Below the pieces are notes generated by a model. The model saw only the letters and a list, made by a program, of their open reading frames with translations. It searched no databases and was not told the DNA's origin. A program made the translations under genes and the position numbers. From Enterobacter_D sp963521185 (GTDB taxonomy: Bacteria > Pseudomonadota > Gammaproteobacteria > Enterobacterales > Enterobacteriaceae), in assembly GCA_963521185.1 (NCBI GenBank), contig CAUQTV010000011.1, positions 79,520 through 143,519 of the forward strand: a DNA stretch of 64,000 nt. The letters are read 5' to 3'. Positions 17,868 to 26,539 of this stretch are shown one piece after another (position 1 is the stretch's first letter; each line of letters starts with the position of its first letter).

Positions 17868-18806
17868 TTAGCGGTTAACGAACTCTTCACCAAGCTGAAT
17901 ATCTTTTCTCAGCGTCTCCAGCATGCCTTCCATCGCGTGTTGTTCAAACGCGCTCAGCTTGCCAATAGACTGACGCTCTTCAATGCCGTTTTTACCCAGC
18001 AGCAGCGGCTGCGAGAAGAAGCGAGCATGTTCGCCATCGCCTTCAACGTAGGCACACTCTACGACGCCTTTTTCACCCTGAAGCGCACGCACCAGCGACA
18101 AACCAAAGCGCGCGGCCGCCTGACCCATAGACAGGGTTGCAGACCCGCCACCGGCTTTGGCTTCTACCACTTCGGTGCCCGCATTCTGGATACGTTTGGT
18201 CAGGTCAGCGACTTCCTGTTCGGTGAAGCTCACGCCTGGGATCTGCGACAGCAGCGGCAGAATGGTCACGCCTGAGTGACCGCCGATCACCGGGACTTCA
18301 ACCTCCCCCGGCTGCTTGCCTTTTAATTCAGCCACGAAGGTATTCGAGCGAATGATGTCGAGCGTGGTCACGCCAAAGAGTTTGTTCTTGTCATACACGC
18401 CCGCTTTTTTCAGCACTTCTGCGGCAATCGCCACCGTCGTGTTCACCGGGTTAGTGATGATGCCGATGCAGGCTTTGGGTGCGGTTTTCGCCACCTGATT
18501 GACCAGATTCTTCACGATCCCGGCGTTGACGTTGAACAGATCGGAACGATCCATCCCCGGCTTACGCGCGACGCCAGCGGAGATCAGCACCACGTCTGCG
18601 CCTTCCAGCGCCGGTGTTGCGTCTTCGCCTGAAAAACCTTTTATATGCACTGCGGTAGGAATATGGCTCAGGTCAACCGCCACACCTGGCGTTACCGGAG
18701 CGATGTCATACAGAGAGAGTTCCGAACCTGAGGGCAGTTGGGTCTTGAGAAGAAGGGCTAGCGCCTGGCCAATACCGCCTGCCGCGCCGAGGACTGCAAC
18801 TTTCAT
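17868..18806 (-). CDS. mdh: Malate dehydrogenase (NAD)
   Basis: Citric-acid-cycle enzyme converting malate to oxaloacetate. The 312-residue protein has the NAD-binding GAAGGIGQ at 7-14, substrate arginines Arg81, Arg87 and Arg153, and the catalytic pair Asp150/His177 (IGGHSGV), all at E. coli numbering. ATG 18806 has AAGGAG upstream and is preferred over the longer frame to 18887. It is divergent from argR. Confidence 0.98.
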   Translation of the reverse strand: MKVAVLGAAGGIGQALALLLKTQLPSGSELSLYDIAPVTPGVAVDLSHIPTAVHIKGFSGEDATPALEGADVVLISAGVARKPGMDRSDLFNVNAGIVKNLVNQVAKTAPKACIGIITNPVNTTVAIAAEVLKKAGVYDKNKLFGVTTLDIIRSNTFVAELKGKQPGEVEVPVIGGHSGVTILPLLSQIPGVSFTEQEVADLTKRIQNAGTEVVEAKAGGGSATLSMGQAAARFGLSLVRALQGEKGVVECAYVEGDGEHARFFSQPLLLGKNGIEERQSIGKLSAFEQHAMEGMLETLRKDIQLGEEFVNR

Positions 18807-19230
18807 CCTAAACTCCTTATTATGGTGAGGTAAAGATACCGATACTCCGTTGCTGCCGACCTTAAAACATGAGGTGAACCATAGCAAAACTCACGACAAA
18901 AGAATGCGGTGTAGCACACTATTAGCATAATTCACTTCAGGTAGCCCTTTGAGGCGTGACGGTCATCTCTTATCATAGTCAGCAACGTTATCAGCTGGCG
19001 GTTACAATACACCCAGTAAAGCCAGCAAAACAACATCATTTTGATAACATTTAGTTTACTTTTAATCTCATTATAGACGCGTGACGCAAGCCTGTTTATC
19101 AATCACGTTCTTTGATTGAAAAACGCGCTTCCATCACAATATTTCAATCTTTCCCAGGGCAGATTGTTTGCATAAAAATTCATATATCTGCATAATCATG
19201 ATGTTCCTTTCGCCATTCCACGGGTGACTT
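18807..19230. promoter_or_regulatory. Divergent mdh / argR control region
   Basis: 424 AT-rich bases without a supported gene. The right end carries two ARG boxes in front of argR. The mdh promoter must lie in the left half. In E. coli mdh is under CRP and ArcA control; I did not find a convincing site for either by eye. Confidence 0.6.
19167..19204. promoter_or_regulatory. Pair of ARG boxes upstream of argR
   Basis: Two imperfect palindromes of the ArgR type: TTTGCATAAAAATTCATA (19167-19184) and TCTGCATAATCATGATGT (19187-19204), three bases apart. This spacing of paired 18-base boxes is that of ArgR hexamer sites. Their place just before argR indicates autoregulation, as in E. coli. Confidence 0.75.
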
Positions 19231-19701
19231 ATGCGAAGTTCAGCAAAGCAAGAAGAATTAGTGAAAGCGTTTAAAGCGCTACTTAAAGAAGAAAAATTCA
19301 GTTCTCAGGGCGAGATCGTTCTGGCGTTACAGGAACAGGGATTCGATAACATCAACCAGTCGAAAGTGTCCCGCATGCTGACCAAATTTGGTGCCGTGCG
19401 GACACGCAATGCGAAAATGGAGATGGTGTACTGCCTGCCGGCTGAGTTGGGCGTGCCGACAACCTCCAGTCCGCTGAAGAACCTGGTGCTGGACATTGAT
19501 TTCAACGATGCGGTGGTGGTGATCCACACCAGTCCGGGTGCGGCGCAGCTGATTGCCCGCCTGCTCGACTCACTGGGCAAGTCGGAAGGTATTCTCGGCA
19601 CCATCGCCGGTGACGACACCATTTTCACCACGCCGGCCCACGGTTTTACGGTGAAAGAGCTGTACGAAGCGATCCTCGTGCTGTTCGAACAGGAACTCTG
19701 A
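19231..19701 (+). CDS. argR: Arginine repressor ArgR
   Basis: Hexameric arginine-dependent regulator of arginine biosynthesis and catabolism, also a cofactor in XerCD resolution. The 156-residue protein has an N-terminal winged helix (FSSQGEIVLALQ, QSKVSRML at about 43-50). The C-terminal oligomerisation/arginine domain carries the GDDTIF motif that binds arginine. ARG boxes lie directly upstream. Confidence 0.98.
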   Translation: MRSSAKQEELVKAFKALLKEEKFSSQGEIVLALQEQGFDNINQSKVSRMLTKFGAVRTRNAKMEMVYCLPAELGVPTTSSPLKNLVLDIDFNDAVVVIHTSPGAAQLIARLLDSLGKSEGILGTIAGDDTIFTTPAHGFTVKELYEAILVLFEQEL

Positions 19702-20080
19702 TCCGCGCGTCCCCTCTTCCTCAAAGAGGGGAATCTTCCCCTCCCTCGCACGTTTTTGTGACAATTCACTGCGTCCTGCTTTAACAGTTAGTGCGATTAA
19801 TTGCCTAAATGCATTCATGGAGTGAATACCAAAAGGCAAAATCGCACGAAAAATCAAATCACGCTATCCATCTGATTTAGTTATAATAAATCCACAAGCA
19901 TGTACAAAAAACGTGCGTTTTGATTACTTTTGTGAATAAAAATCGTTGTTTTTGTAACTTAATACCCAGTGAAACCATTAGCGTGGTATTAATTTTTCGC
20001 GTGATTAGTGTATACTTGATTTTGTGATGAGGGTCACGAAACAAGGCCCTTAGTGAAAAGAATACGACGAGGTAACTATC
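19702..20080. promoter_or_regulatory. Region between argR and yhcN
   Basis: 379 bases. The left end holds a hairpin TCCCCTCTT / AAGAGGGGA (19710-19732) that probably ends argR transcription. The remainder is AT-rich. Just before yhcN it has a TGTATACTT extended -10-like sequence (about 20009-20017) that could be the yhcN promoter. No gene is supported. Confidence 0.5.
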
Positions 20081-20344
20081 ATGAAAATCAAAACCACTGT
20101 AGCCACACTGAGCATCCTTTCCGTCCTGTCATTCGGTGCATTCGCCGCTGACTCCATCAGCGCCGATCAGGCACAAAACCGTCAGGGTCTGGGTACGGTT
20201 TCCGTTGGGGGTATCAGCACATCACCGATGGACATGCGTCAGGCGCTGGATAAAAAAGCCCAGGAAGAAGGTGCATCGTCTTACCGCATCATCGAAGCAC
20301 GTACCGGCGATAGCTGGCACGCCACCGCAGAACTCTATAAATAA
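20081..20344 (+). CDS. yhcN: YhcN, periplasmic stress protein of the BhsA/McbA (DUF1471) family
   Basis: Small secreted protein linked in E. coli to peroxide and acid stress. The 87 residues comprise a signal peptide (cleavage after about residue 22, GAFA-ADS) and a DUF1471 domain with the typical VSVGG start and the SYRIIEA...WHATAELYK end. It has its own promoter region and a strong terminator, so it is monocistronic. Confidence 0.94.
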   Translation: MKIKTTVATLSILSVLSFGAFAADSISADQAQNRQGLGTVSVGGISTSPMDMRQALDKKAQEEGASSYRIIEARTGDSWHATAELYK

Positions 20345-20373
20345 TCCCTCGTCGTAGAAATCCTCTACGACTT

Positions 20374-20399
20374 GCCCCTGCCTTGCAGGGGCTTTTTTA
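20374..20399 (+). terminator. Rho-independent terminator of yhcN
   Basis: GCCCCTGC-CTT-GCAGGGGC stem followed by TTTTTT. Confidence 0.92.
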
Positions 20400-20409
20400 T
20401 GCCCTGAAA

Positions 20410-20682
20410 CTAGTGACGCACATTGAAGCGCAGCGATCCTTCCAGCTCTTCTTCCGCTTCATCAAACAGCAGGATCAGCGCGCCAAACCGCCGACGCTGA
20501 ATCTCCGCGACGTGCACGAATTCAATCTCCAGCGGCATCGGCAGCACCTCACCGGTGACCACATCCCACAGTGAATCCAGATCGCTGACCCTGGCCCGCT
20601 CAATGCCAAACGCCAGCGCGAATTCCCGATAGAAATCGTTTTGATCTTCGATTTCGTCAAAATCAAACGTATAGATTTTCAT
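20410..20682 (-). CDS. yhcO: YhcO, barstar-like protein
   Basis: The 90-residue acidic protein belongs to the barstar (ribonuclease inhibitor) fold. It has the MKIYTFDFDEI start, the DLDSLWDV motif typical of barstars and an EEEL-rich end. No barnase-like partner is visible nearby, so its target is unknown. It lies convergent to yhcN, 47 bases downstream of the aldehyde dehydrogenase start-side neighbour, and may be co-transcribed with that gene. Confidence 0.92.
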   Translation of the reverse strand: MKIYTFDFDEIEDQNDFYREFALAFGIERARVSDLDSLWDVVTGEVLPMPLEIEFVHVAEIQRRRFGALILLFDEAEEELEGSLRFNVRH

Positions 20683-20729
20683 TGCCAGCCACCCAGCCCG
20701 ATCGGGCGGCTACTGCCGCCCCGCGATGA

Positions 20730-22184
20730 TTATAATCCCCCGATATGCAGGGTTTTGACTTCCAGATATTCATCCAGCCCCAGCACCGATCCTTCACGAC
20801 CAAGGCCGGATTCTTTCACCCCGCCAAACGGCCCCAGTTCGGTCGACACCGCGCACTCGTTTACGCCAATCATGCCGCTCTCAATGGCCTGTGAAACGCG
20901 GAAAACCCGCGCCAGATTCTGGGTGTAGAAATAGGCCGCCAGTCCGAACGGCGTATCATTGGCGCGCTGAATGACTTCCTCTTCGCTGGTAAAGCGGAAG
21001 CAGGCGGCCACCGGGCCGAACGTCTCTTCGCTTGCCAGCTTCATCCCTTCGCTGCAGTCCCCCAGCACCGTCGGTTCCCAGAAGTTGCCGCCCAGCGCAT
21101 GGGCTTTGCCACCGGCCAGCACGGTTGCGCCTCGGGCAACGGCATCATCGACGTGCTCGCGCACTTTATCCACGGCGGCAGGCTCAATGAGCGGGCCAAC
21201 AATCACGCCGTCATCCATGCCGTTTCCCACCTTCAGTGCCTTAACGGCGCTGGCGAGTTTGCGGGTAAAGTCATCATAGATGGATTCATGAATATAGAAG
21301 CGGTTCACGCTGACGCACACCTGACCGGCGTTGCGGAATTTATTGGCGATCGCGCCCTGCACGGCGGCATCGATATCCGCATCGTCAAACACGATATAGG
21401 GTGCGTTACCGCCCAGCTCCATCGACACTTTCTTCATGGTCTCGGCTGCGTTGCGCACCAGCGTCTTGCCCACGGCGGTCGAGCCGGTAAAGGAGATTTT
21501 GCGCACAACCGGGTTTGCCATGATTGCATCGCTGATGTCGTGAGTGTTACCGGCAACCGCGTTCAGCACGCCGTCGGGAATGCCCGCTTTTTTGGCGAGC
21601 TGCAACAGCGCAAAGGCGCTCAGCGGCGTGTTGTTAGCCGGTTTGATCACCCCGGTACAGCCTGCGGCAAGCGCCGGACCGAGTTTGCGGGTCAGCATTG
21701 CCATCGGGAAGTTCCACGGGGTGATCGCCGCGACCACGCCCACGGGTTCACGGGTGGCGAAAATGCGCGAGCCGGGTTTAGCGGGGGGAATGATCTCACC
21801 GTTTGCGCGCTTGGCCTGCTCGGCAAACCACTGAATAAAGCTGGCGGCATAGTCCACTTCGCCTTCGGCTTCTTTTAACGGTTTACCCTGCTCGGCGGTC
21901 ATCAGTTGCCCCAGCCAGCGCTTGTTCTCAATGATCAGTTCATACCAGCGATAGAGCAGCGTGGAGCGCTCTTTTGCGGTCTTCGCACGCCAGGCGGGAA
22001 AGGCGCGGCTGGCGGCGGCAATAGCCTCTTCGGTCTCTTTTTTACCGGCTTTTGCGACCTTCGCGATAACCTCGCCGGTGGCGGGATTGGTGACATCAAA
22101 TGTGGTATCCAGCGTTTTCCATACGCCATCGACAAAGTACCCGGTCTGAAAAAGCGCATTGTCCTGAAGTGCCTGCGTTGCCAT
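20730..22184 (-). CDS. NAD(P)-dependent aldehyde dehydrogenase, succinate-semialdehyde (GabD) type
   Basis: Oxidises an aldehyde to the acid. The 484-residue protein resembles GabD along its length, with the oxyanion asparagine Asn158 (TPWNFP), NAD-contacting Lys181, general base Glu256 (MELGGNAP) and nucleophile Cys290 (GQVC). ATG 22184 has a near-perfect AGGAGG. The longer frame to 22235 lacks this. It lies between yhcO and aaeB, a place where E. coli has no such gene. A terminator separates it from aaeB. The substrate is inferred only from family; another semialdehyde or an aromatic aldehyde is possible given the AaeAB neighbour. Confidence 0.88.
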   Translation of the reverse strand: MATQALQDNALFQTGYFVDGVWKTLDTTFDVTNPATGEVIAKVAKAGKKETEEAIAAASRAFPAWRAKTAKERSTLLYRWYELIIENKRWLGQLMTAEQGKPLKEAEGEVDYAASFIQWFAEQAKRANGEIIPPAKPGSRIFATREPVGVVAAITPWNFPMAMLTRKLGPALAAGCTGVIKPANNTPLSAFALLQLAKKAGIPDGVLNAVAGNTHDISDAIMANPVVRKISFTGSTAVGKTLVRNAAETMKKVSMELGGNAPYIVFDDADIDAAVQGAIANKFRNAGQVCVSVNRFYIHESIYDDFTRKLASAVKALKVGNGMDDGVIVGPLIEPAAVDKVREHVDDAVARGATVLAGGKAHALGGNFWEPTVLGDCSEGMKLASEETFGPVAACFRFTSEEEVIQRANDTPFGLAAYFYTQNLARVFRVSQAIESGMIGVNECAVSTELGPFGGVKESGLGREGSVLGLDEYLEVKTLHIGGL

Positions 22185-22232
22185 ATGTCCTCCTGATCTA
22201 AGGGTTACGATCGACTGAGGTAAGTATAGCCA

Positions 22233-22263
22233 CAAAAAAACCGACGCTTTTGGCGTCGGTTTG
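22233..22263 (-). terminator. Rho-independent terminator of aaeXAB
   Basis: ACCGACGC / GCGTCGGT stem with a U-run on the minus strand (A-run 22234-22240). It lies between aaeB and the aldehyde dehydrogenase start. Confidence 0.88.
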
Positions 22264-22276
22264 ATCCTTCAGGGAT

Positions 22277-24244
22277 TTAGCTGTCGGTCAGCGCATGCTG
22301 GTATTTGTGCAGCATCCCCACCAGCCTTTTCACCGGCTGTGTCACCTGGTCGGAGGCCTGCCAGATACGCAGTTTCTCCTGGTAAATATCCAGCTCTTCC
22401 AGCAGCTGCGTGAAGTAGCGTCGGCGTTTTTCATCGCTGCTGGCTGAAATAACCTGATCCGCAGTGCGTCGCAACTGGCGATGGAACGCGGAGAGATCGT
22501 CATTCACCGGCACCGGCGCGTCACGCAGACGCTGGTGCGCCACGATGAGCGTCAGGGCCAGGCGAAACTTCGCCACATCGCCGGGAAACTTATTGAGCAG
22601 TAAAAACAGCTGCTGGTAGAGCGCGGGCAGATGGTTCTCTTTACGCCGGGCGGTATTGGTGGTCATCGCTGAAACCGCCGCCGAGACGAACTGATTAAGC
22701 AGTACGCGAGCGGTACGCGCCTGGGAGTTGTCACGCACCAACAGGATCACCATCAGCGCCAGCACGCAGCCGACGATCTGCCCCAGCGCGCTATCGAGAA
22801 AGCGGCTGAACTCAAAGGTCATCGGGTTATCCAGCACGATAATATTGATGGTGCTCGCCAGCGCCCCAAGCGAACCCAGCCGCCGCTTTTGCACCTCAAT
22901 ACCGATAAAGAACGCCAGTACCGCGAGGCTCAGACACAGCAGCAGCATACTTTGCTGCGTGGACGGGATCACCACTAAGAAATAGAAGGCCCCGATGGGC
23001 AGCGCTGCCAGCGTACCGTAAACAAAGTCGATGGCGACCATGCGCGGATTCGGCAAACGCATCGCCAGCGCCGTGACCACGGCAATCATCACCATCGCGC
23101 CGTTGCCGGACGTCCAGCCGGTCCACAGCCAGAACAGCGTCCCCAGAATACAGGAGAGCGTGGTGCGCCAGAAGTTGACCATCGCGTGGTGACGTTCGGC
23201 GGATTCGACTTTCACCACCGCTTCACCGCGCAGGACCTCTTCCTCGGTGGCGCTGATTTTGGTATTGCTGACCACGCCGCGCTTCAGCAGCAGATAGCGC
23301 GTGGCCGATCCCACCCAGCTGTAAACGGTAATGGGCGTGTCGCGCTCGCCGGTCCAGGCGATGACTCTGCGCATACGTTTTAACTGTTTATGCACGTCCT
23401 GCACGGTTTCAACCGGGGCGTCAAACAGCTCGCGGAAGGTGTCGGTGATAAGCTCAGGCCGGGAGTTTTGAATCAGAAAGGTTTCACAGGCTTGAGTGAT
23501 GAGCGTCAGCGACAGCGTATTGATCACTTTAAGACGGCGATTGGCCCGCGCCCAGCGCGAAGACTCCATGTTCAGGTTGATGCGCATGCCTTCCAGCGCC
23601 ATTGTGCGGCGCACCAGCGCGCCCCATGCCTTGTCCACTTCGTCGCTGTCGCCATGCTTGATGCACAGCTGCATCAGCTGGTATTGCGCCACCAGCAGGC
23701 TGTCCAGCTCCCGGTCAATCTCTTGTTTGATGGAGCGCGGCGAGAACAGCAGATCCGCGACGATCGCACACACAATGCCGATGACAATTTCGCTACAGCG
23801 TTCAACGGCAAACTGCGGCGTCAGCAGCGGCTCCGTCTGGATGGTGATGACAATGATCAGCGCGGTATAACCGGCAAGCCCCCAGGCGTAAGAGTTCTCA
23901 ACGCGCACCAGCGAGGAAACCCAGGTGCAAAACCCCGCCCAGATACAGCAGACGATCAGCATCAGCAGCGGCGCGCGGATCATCAAAATGATGATCGCCA
24001 GCCCGGCGATACAGCCAATAAAGGTCCCGGCAATACGTAGCATCCCGCGATAGCGTATCGCGCCGGAATAGGGTTCGCCGCCCGCGGCAAACGCCGGACC
24101 GGCCGCGACGATGGCCGCCGTCAGCACCGCCCAGCGCGGCGTCTCAAGCTGAAAGTGGAAGCCCACAAACAGCGCCAGCACAATGGCGCAGGCAAGCTTA
24201 AGGGCAAAGCGCACATGCTGAGTGGCAATAGAGAAGATGCCCAT
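22277..24244 (-). CDS. aaeB: p-Hydroxybenzoic acid efflux pump inner-membrane subunit
   Basis: Aromatic-acid exporter of the PET/FUSC family that works with AaeA. The 655-residue protein has two sets of about five to six membrane segments (roughly 10-170 and 370-520). The long cytoplasmic parts between and after them match E. coli AaeB (for example GGEPYSGAIRYRG). The frame also offers GTG one codon earlier; ATG 24244 gives the family start MGIFSIA. It follows aaeA by 5 bases. Confidence 0.96.
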   Translation of the reverse strand: MGIFSIATQHVRFALKLACAIVLALFVGFHFQLETPRWAVLTAAIVAAGPAFAAGGEPYSGAIRYRGMLRIAGTFIGCIAGLAIIILMIRAPLLMLIVCCIWAGFCTWVSSLVRVENSYAWGLAGYTALIIVITIQTEPLLTPQFAVERCSEIVIGIVCAIVADLLFSPRSIKQEIDRELDSLLVAQYQLMQLCIKHGDSDEVDKAWGALVRRTMALEGMRINLNMESSRWARANRRLKVINTLSLTLITQACETFLIQNSRPELITDTFRELFDAPVETVQDVHKQLKRMRRVIAWTGERDTPITVYSWVGSATRYLLLKRGVVSNTKISATEEEVLRGEAVVKVESAERHHAMVNFWRTTLSCILGTLFWLWTGWTSGNGAMVMIAVVTALAMRLPNPRMVAIDFVYGTLAALPIGAFYFLVVIPSTQQSMLLLCLSLAVLAFFIGIEVQKRRLGSLGALASTINIIVLDNPMTFEFSRFLDSALGQIVGCVLALMVILLVRDNSQARTARVLLNQFVSAAVSAMTTNTARRKENHLPALYQQLFLLLNKFPGDVAKFRLALTLIVAHQRLRDAPVPVNDDLSAFHRQLRRTADQVISASSDEKRRRYFTQLLEELDIYQEKLRIWQASDQVTQPVKRLVGMLHKYQHALTDS

Positions 24245-24249
24245 CACGC

Positions 24250-25182
24250 TTAACCAAACTCGCGCAGGCGGTGAGCCAGTTTACGGAAGAAGGAGTCCTG
24301 GCTTTCATCACGATCTTTCTTCCCGGTAATCACCACCGTCGCCGTGGTGCCCGCAGGCCACACGTTGCTTTGTTGATCGTCGAGACGAATACGCACAGGA
24401 ACGCGCTGGGCCAGACGCACCCACTCCAGATTGGAATCGATGGTCGCCATGCCTTTGGCATCGACGCTGCTGCTGGCGTTGGTCACCCCGGCCGCCACGC
24501 TATCGACAGTGCCTTTGATAACGCGGTTACTGCCCAGCGGCGTGATCTCCGCCCGGTAACCCGCGCGCACGCCTTCAAGCTTGGTCTCTTCCATATAGGC
24601 CAGTACGTAGAAAGAGTTCTGTTTTACCAGTGCGACAGCGGTTGAACCGCGCGTGATAAATTCGCCGGTGTAGACATTCAGGTTTGTCACCCAGCCCGCA
24701 GAGGGGGCGCGGATCACGGTTCGCGCTAAATCCAGTTTTGCCAGATCCCGCGTCGCCTCGGCTTTTGCCAGCTGGTGAAGCACGGTTTGCAACAGGTTGT
24801 TGGCCTGGTCGATCTCTTCACGCGACATCGCCTGCACACCCAGCTGGTTACGACGCCCCGCCTCACGGCGTTTTTCACTTGCCAGCGCCTGATAATAGGC
24901 CACATCGGCTTCGGCTTCTTCGACCGCCTTTTGGTAGCGCGGCTGATCGATGGTGAACAGCACCTGATCTTTCTGCACCAGCTGGTTATCTTTTACTTTC
25001 ACGTCCGTAATGAGTCCGGCGACGTCCGGCGCGATGGCGACAACGTCCGCGCTAAAACGCGCATCGCGCGTCCACGGAGATTCAGTGTAATAGGCCCAGG
25101 CACGGAAGATAGCGATGAAGGCCAGAATGACCAGTATCACCGTGATGGCGGTGCGGGAAATTTTTCTTGTTAGCGTTTTCAC
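24250..25182 (-). CDS. aaeA: p-Hydroxybenzoic acid efflux pump periplasmic adaptor subunit
   Basis: Membrane-fusion protein that links AaeB to an outer-membrane channel. The 310-residue product has one N-terminal membrane segment (about 12-30), a lipoyl/barrel-sandwich region (PDVAGLITDVKVKDNQLV) and a coiled-coil hairpin (about 90-150). The start is GTG at 25182, placed by GAGG upstream and by the family N-terminus MKTL-RK. The frame reaches 25272, but that part overlaps aaeX. It lies 7 bases after aaeX. Confidence 0.95.
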   Translation of the reverse strand: MKTLTRKISRTAITVILVILAFIAIFRAWAYYTESPWTRDARFSADVVAIAPDVAGLITDVKVKDNQLVQKDQVLFTIDQPRYQKAVEEAEADVAYYQALASEKRREAGRRNQLGVQAMSREEIDQANNLLQTVLHQLAKAEATRDLAKLDLARTVIRAPSAGWVTNLNVYTGEFITRGSTAVALVKQNSFYVLAYMEETKLEGVRAGYRAEITPLGSNRVIKGTVDSVAAGVTNASSSVDAKGMATIDSNLEWVRLAQRVPVRIRLDDQQSNVWPAGTTATVVITGKKDRDESQDSFFRKLAHRLREFG

Positions 25183-25189
25183 ATCAACC

Positions 25190-25393
25190 TCAAACAAACA
25201 GGCGCGAGAGTAAATAAAATAAGCAGCAGTAGAGCGCCGTATTAAACAATGCCGGATGCCAGACGAAGTCATAGATCCCGGTCGGAATCAGCATGCGGCG
25301 CACCAGCCAGAAAACCGCCAGCGATAAAAGTAACTCGAAGAAAATCGGTGGGAACGAGAGACCGAACACCACGATAACGGGAAAAAGACTCAT
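25190..25393 (-). CDS. aaeX: AaeX, small membrane protein of the aae operon
   Basis: The 67-residue protein has two hydrophobic segments and is nearly identical to E. coli AaeX (MSLFPVIVVFGLSFPPIFFE). Its function is not established beyond its constant place as first gene of aaeXAB. ATG 25393 gives the family length; the frame extends to 25438 without support. Confidence 0.94.
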   Translation of the reverse strand: MSLFPVIVVFGLSFPPIFFELLLSLAVFWLVRRMLIPTGIYDFVWHPALFNTALYCCLFYLLSRLFV

Positions 25394-25573
25394 GTTGACC
25401 TTGATTAGAGCGCGTGCAGGCGACAATTTATTTTTCACGTCACCGCAGGAATAAGGGCCAGAAAGGCCAGGCGAGAGTGACGTATCTATTATTCAGCTAA
25501 CAGTATATTAACGTAACTGTTATGCTGTTATCTATATTATGTGATCTAAATCACTTTTAAGCCAGAGTGAACA
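25394..25573. promoter_or_regulatory. Divergent aaeXAB / aaeR control region
   Basis: 180 bases between the divergent operon and its LysR regulator. It includes AT-rich sequence (ATATTATGTGATCTAAATCAC) with a CRP-like TGTGA-TCTAAA-TCACT at about 25539-25554. LysR-type regulators normally bind such a shared region. Confidence 0.6.
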
Positions 25574-26503
25574 ATGGAACGATTAAAACGTATGTCGGTG
25601 TTCGCCAAAGTGGTCGAACTGGGTTCGTTCACTTCCGCTGCCCGACAACTTCAAATGAGCGTTTCTTCCATTAGCCAGACGGTGTCAAAGCTGGAAGACG
25701 AGCTACAGGTGAAGCTGCTCAACCGCAGCACACGCAGCCTTGGGCTGACCGAAGCCGGTAAAATCTATTACCAGGGCTGCCGACGCATGCTGCATGAAGT
25801 GCGCGATGTGCACGAGCAGCTTTACGCCTTTAACAACACGCCGATTGGCACGCTGCGGATTGGTTGTTCTTCAACCATGGCACAAAATGTCCTCGCCAAT
25901 ATGACCGCGCAAATGCTCAAAGACTACCCAGGTTTGACGGTGAATCTGGTCACCGGCATCCCCGCCCCCGATCTGATCGCCGACGGCCTGGACGTGGTCA
26001 TCCGCGTAGGCGCGTTGCAGGATTCCAGCCTGTTCTCCCGCCGCCTTGGCACCATGCCGATGGTGGTGTGCGCCGCGAAAAGCTATCTGACGCAGTACGG
26101 TATTCCGGAGAAGCCTGCGGATCTCAGCAACCATTCATGGCTTGAGTATAGCGTGCGCCCGGACAATGAATTTGAACTGATCGCCCCGGAAGGGCTGTCC
26201 AGCAAAATCATTCCGCAGGGGCGTTTTGTGACCAACGATCCCATGACCCTCTCGCGCTGGCTAACGGCGGGTGCGGGGGTGGCGTATGTGCCGCTGATGT
26301 GGGTGATCGATGAGATCAACCGGGGAACGCTGGAGATCCTGTTTCCGCGCTATCAGTCGGATCCGCGCCCGGTGTACGCGCTGTACACCGAAAAGGACAA
26401 GCTGCCGCTCAAAGTGCAGGTCTGCATCAACTATTTAACGGACTATTTTGTCGAGGTGGCGAAGCTGTTTCAGGCGATGCGCGGACGCGCTAAAGAGAAA
26501 TAG
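25574..26503 (+). CDS. aaeR: LysR-family activator of aaeXAB
   Basis: The 309-residue protein has the LysR winged helix at the N-terminus (SFTSAARQLQMSVSSISQTVSKLE) and a periplasmic-binding-like effector domain. In E. coli AaeR responds to aromatic carboxylic acids. It is divergent from aaeXAB, the classical arrangement. A hairpin follows, shared with convergent tldD. Confidence 0.95.
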   Translation: MERLKRMSVFAKVVELGSFTSAARQLQMSVSSISQTVSKLEDELQVKLLNRSTRSLGLTEAGKIYYQGCRRMLHEVRDVHEQLYAFNNTPIGTLRIGCSSTMAQNVLANMTAQMLKDYPGLTVNLVTGIPAPDLIADGLDVVIRVGALQDSSLFSRRLGTMPMVVCAAKSYLTQYGIPEKPADLSNHSWLEYSVRPDNEFELIAPEGLSSKIIPQGRFVTNDPMTLSRWLTAGAGVAYVPLMWVIDEINRGTLEILFPRYQSDPRPVYALYTEKDKLPLKVQVCINYLTDYFVEVAKLFQAMRGRAKEK

Positions 26504-26507
26504 GGGT

Positions 26508-26533
26508 TTCCCCTCTCCGGGAAGAGAGGGGAA
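26508..26533. terminator. Hairpin between convergent aaeR and tldD
   Basis: TTCCCCTCTC / GAGAGGGGAA forms a perfect 10-base stem around a 6-base loop. No long U-run is present. It lies between two gene ends. Confidence 0.6.
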
Positions 26534-26539
26534 CGGCGA

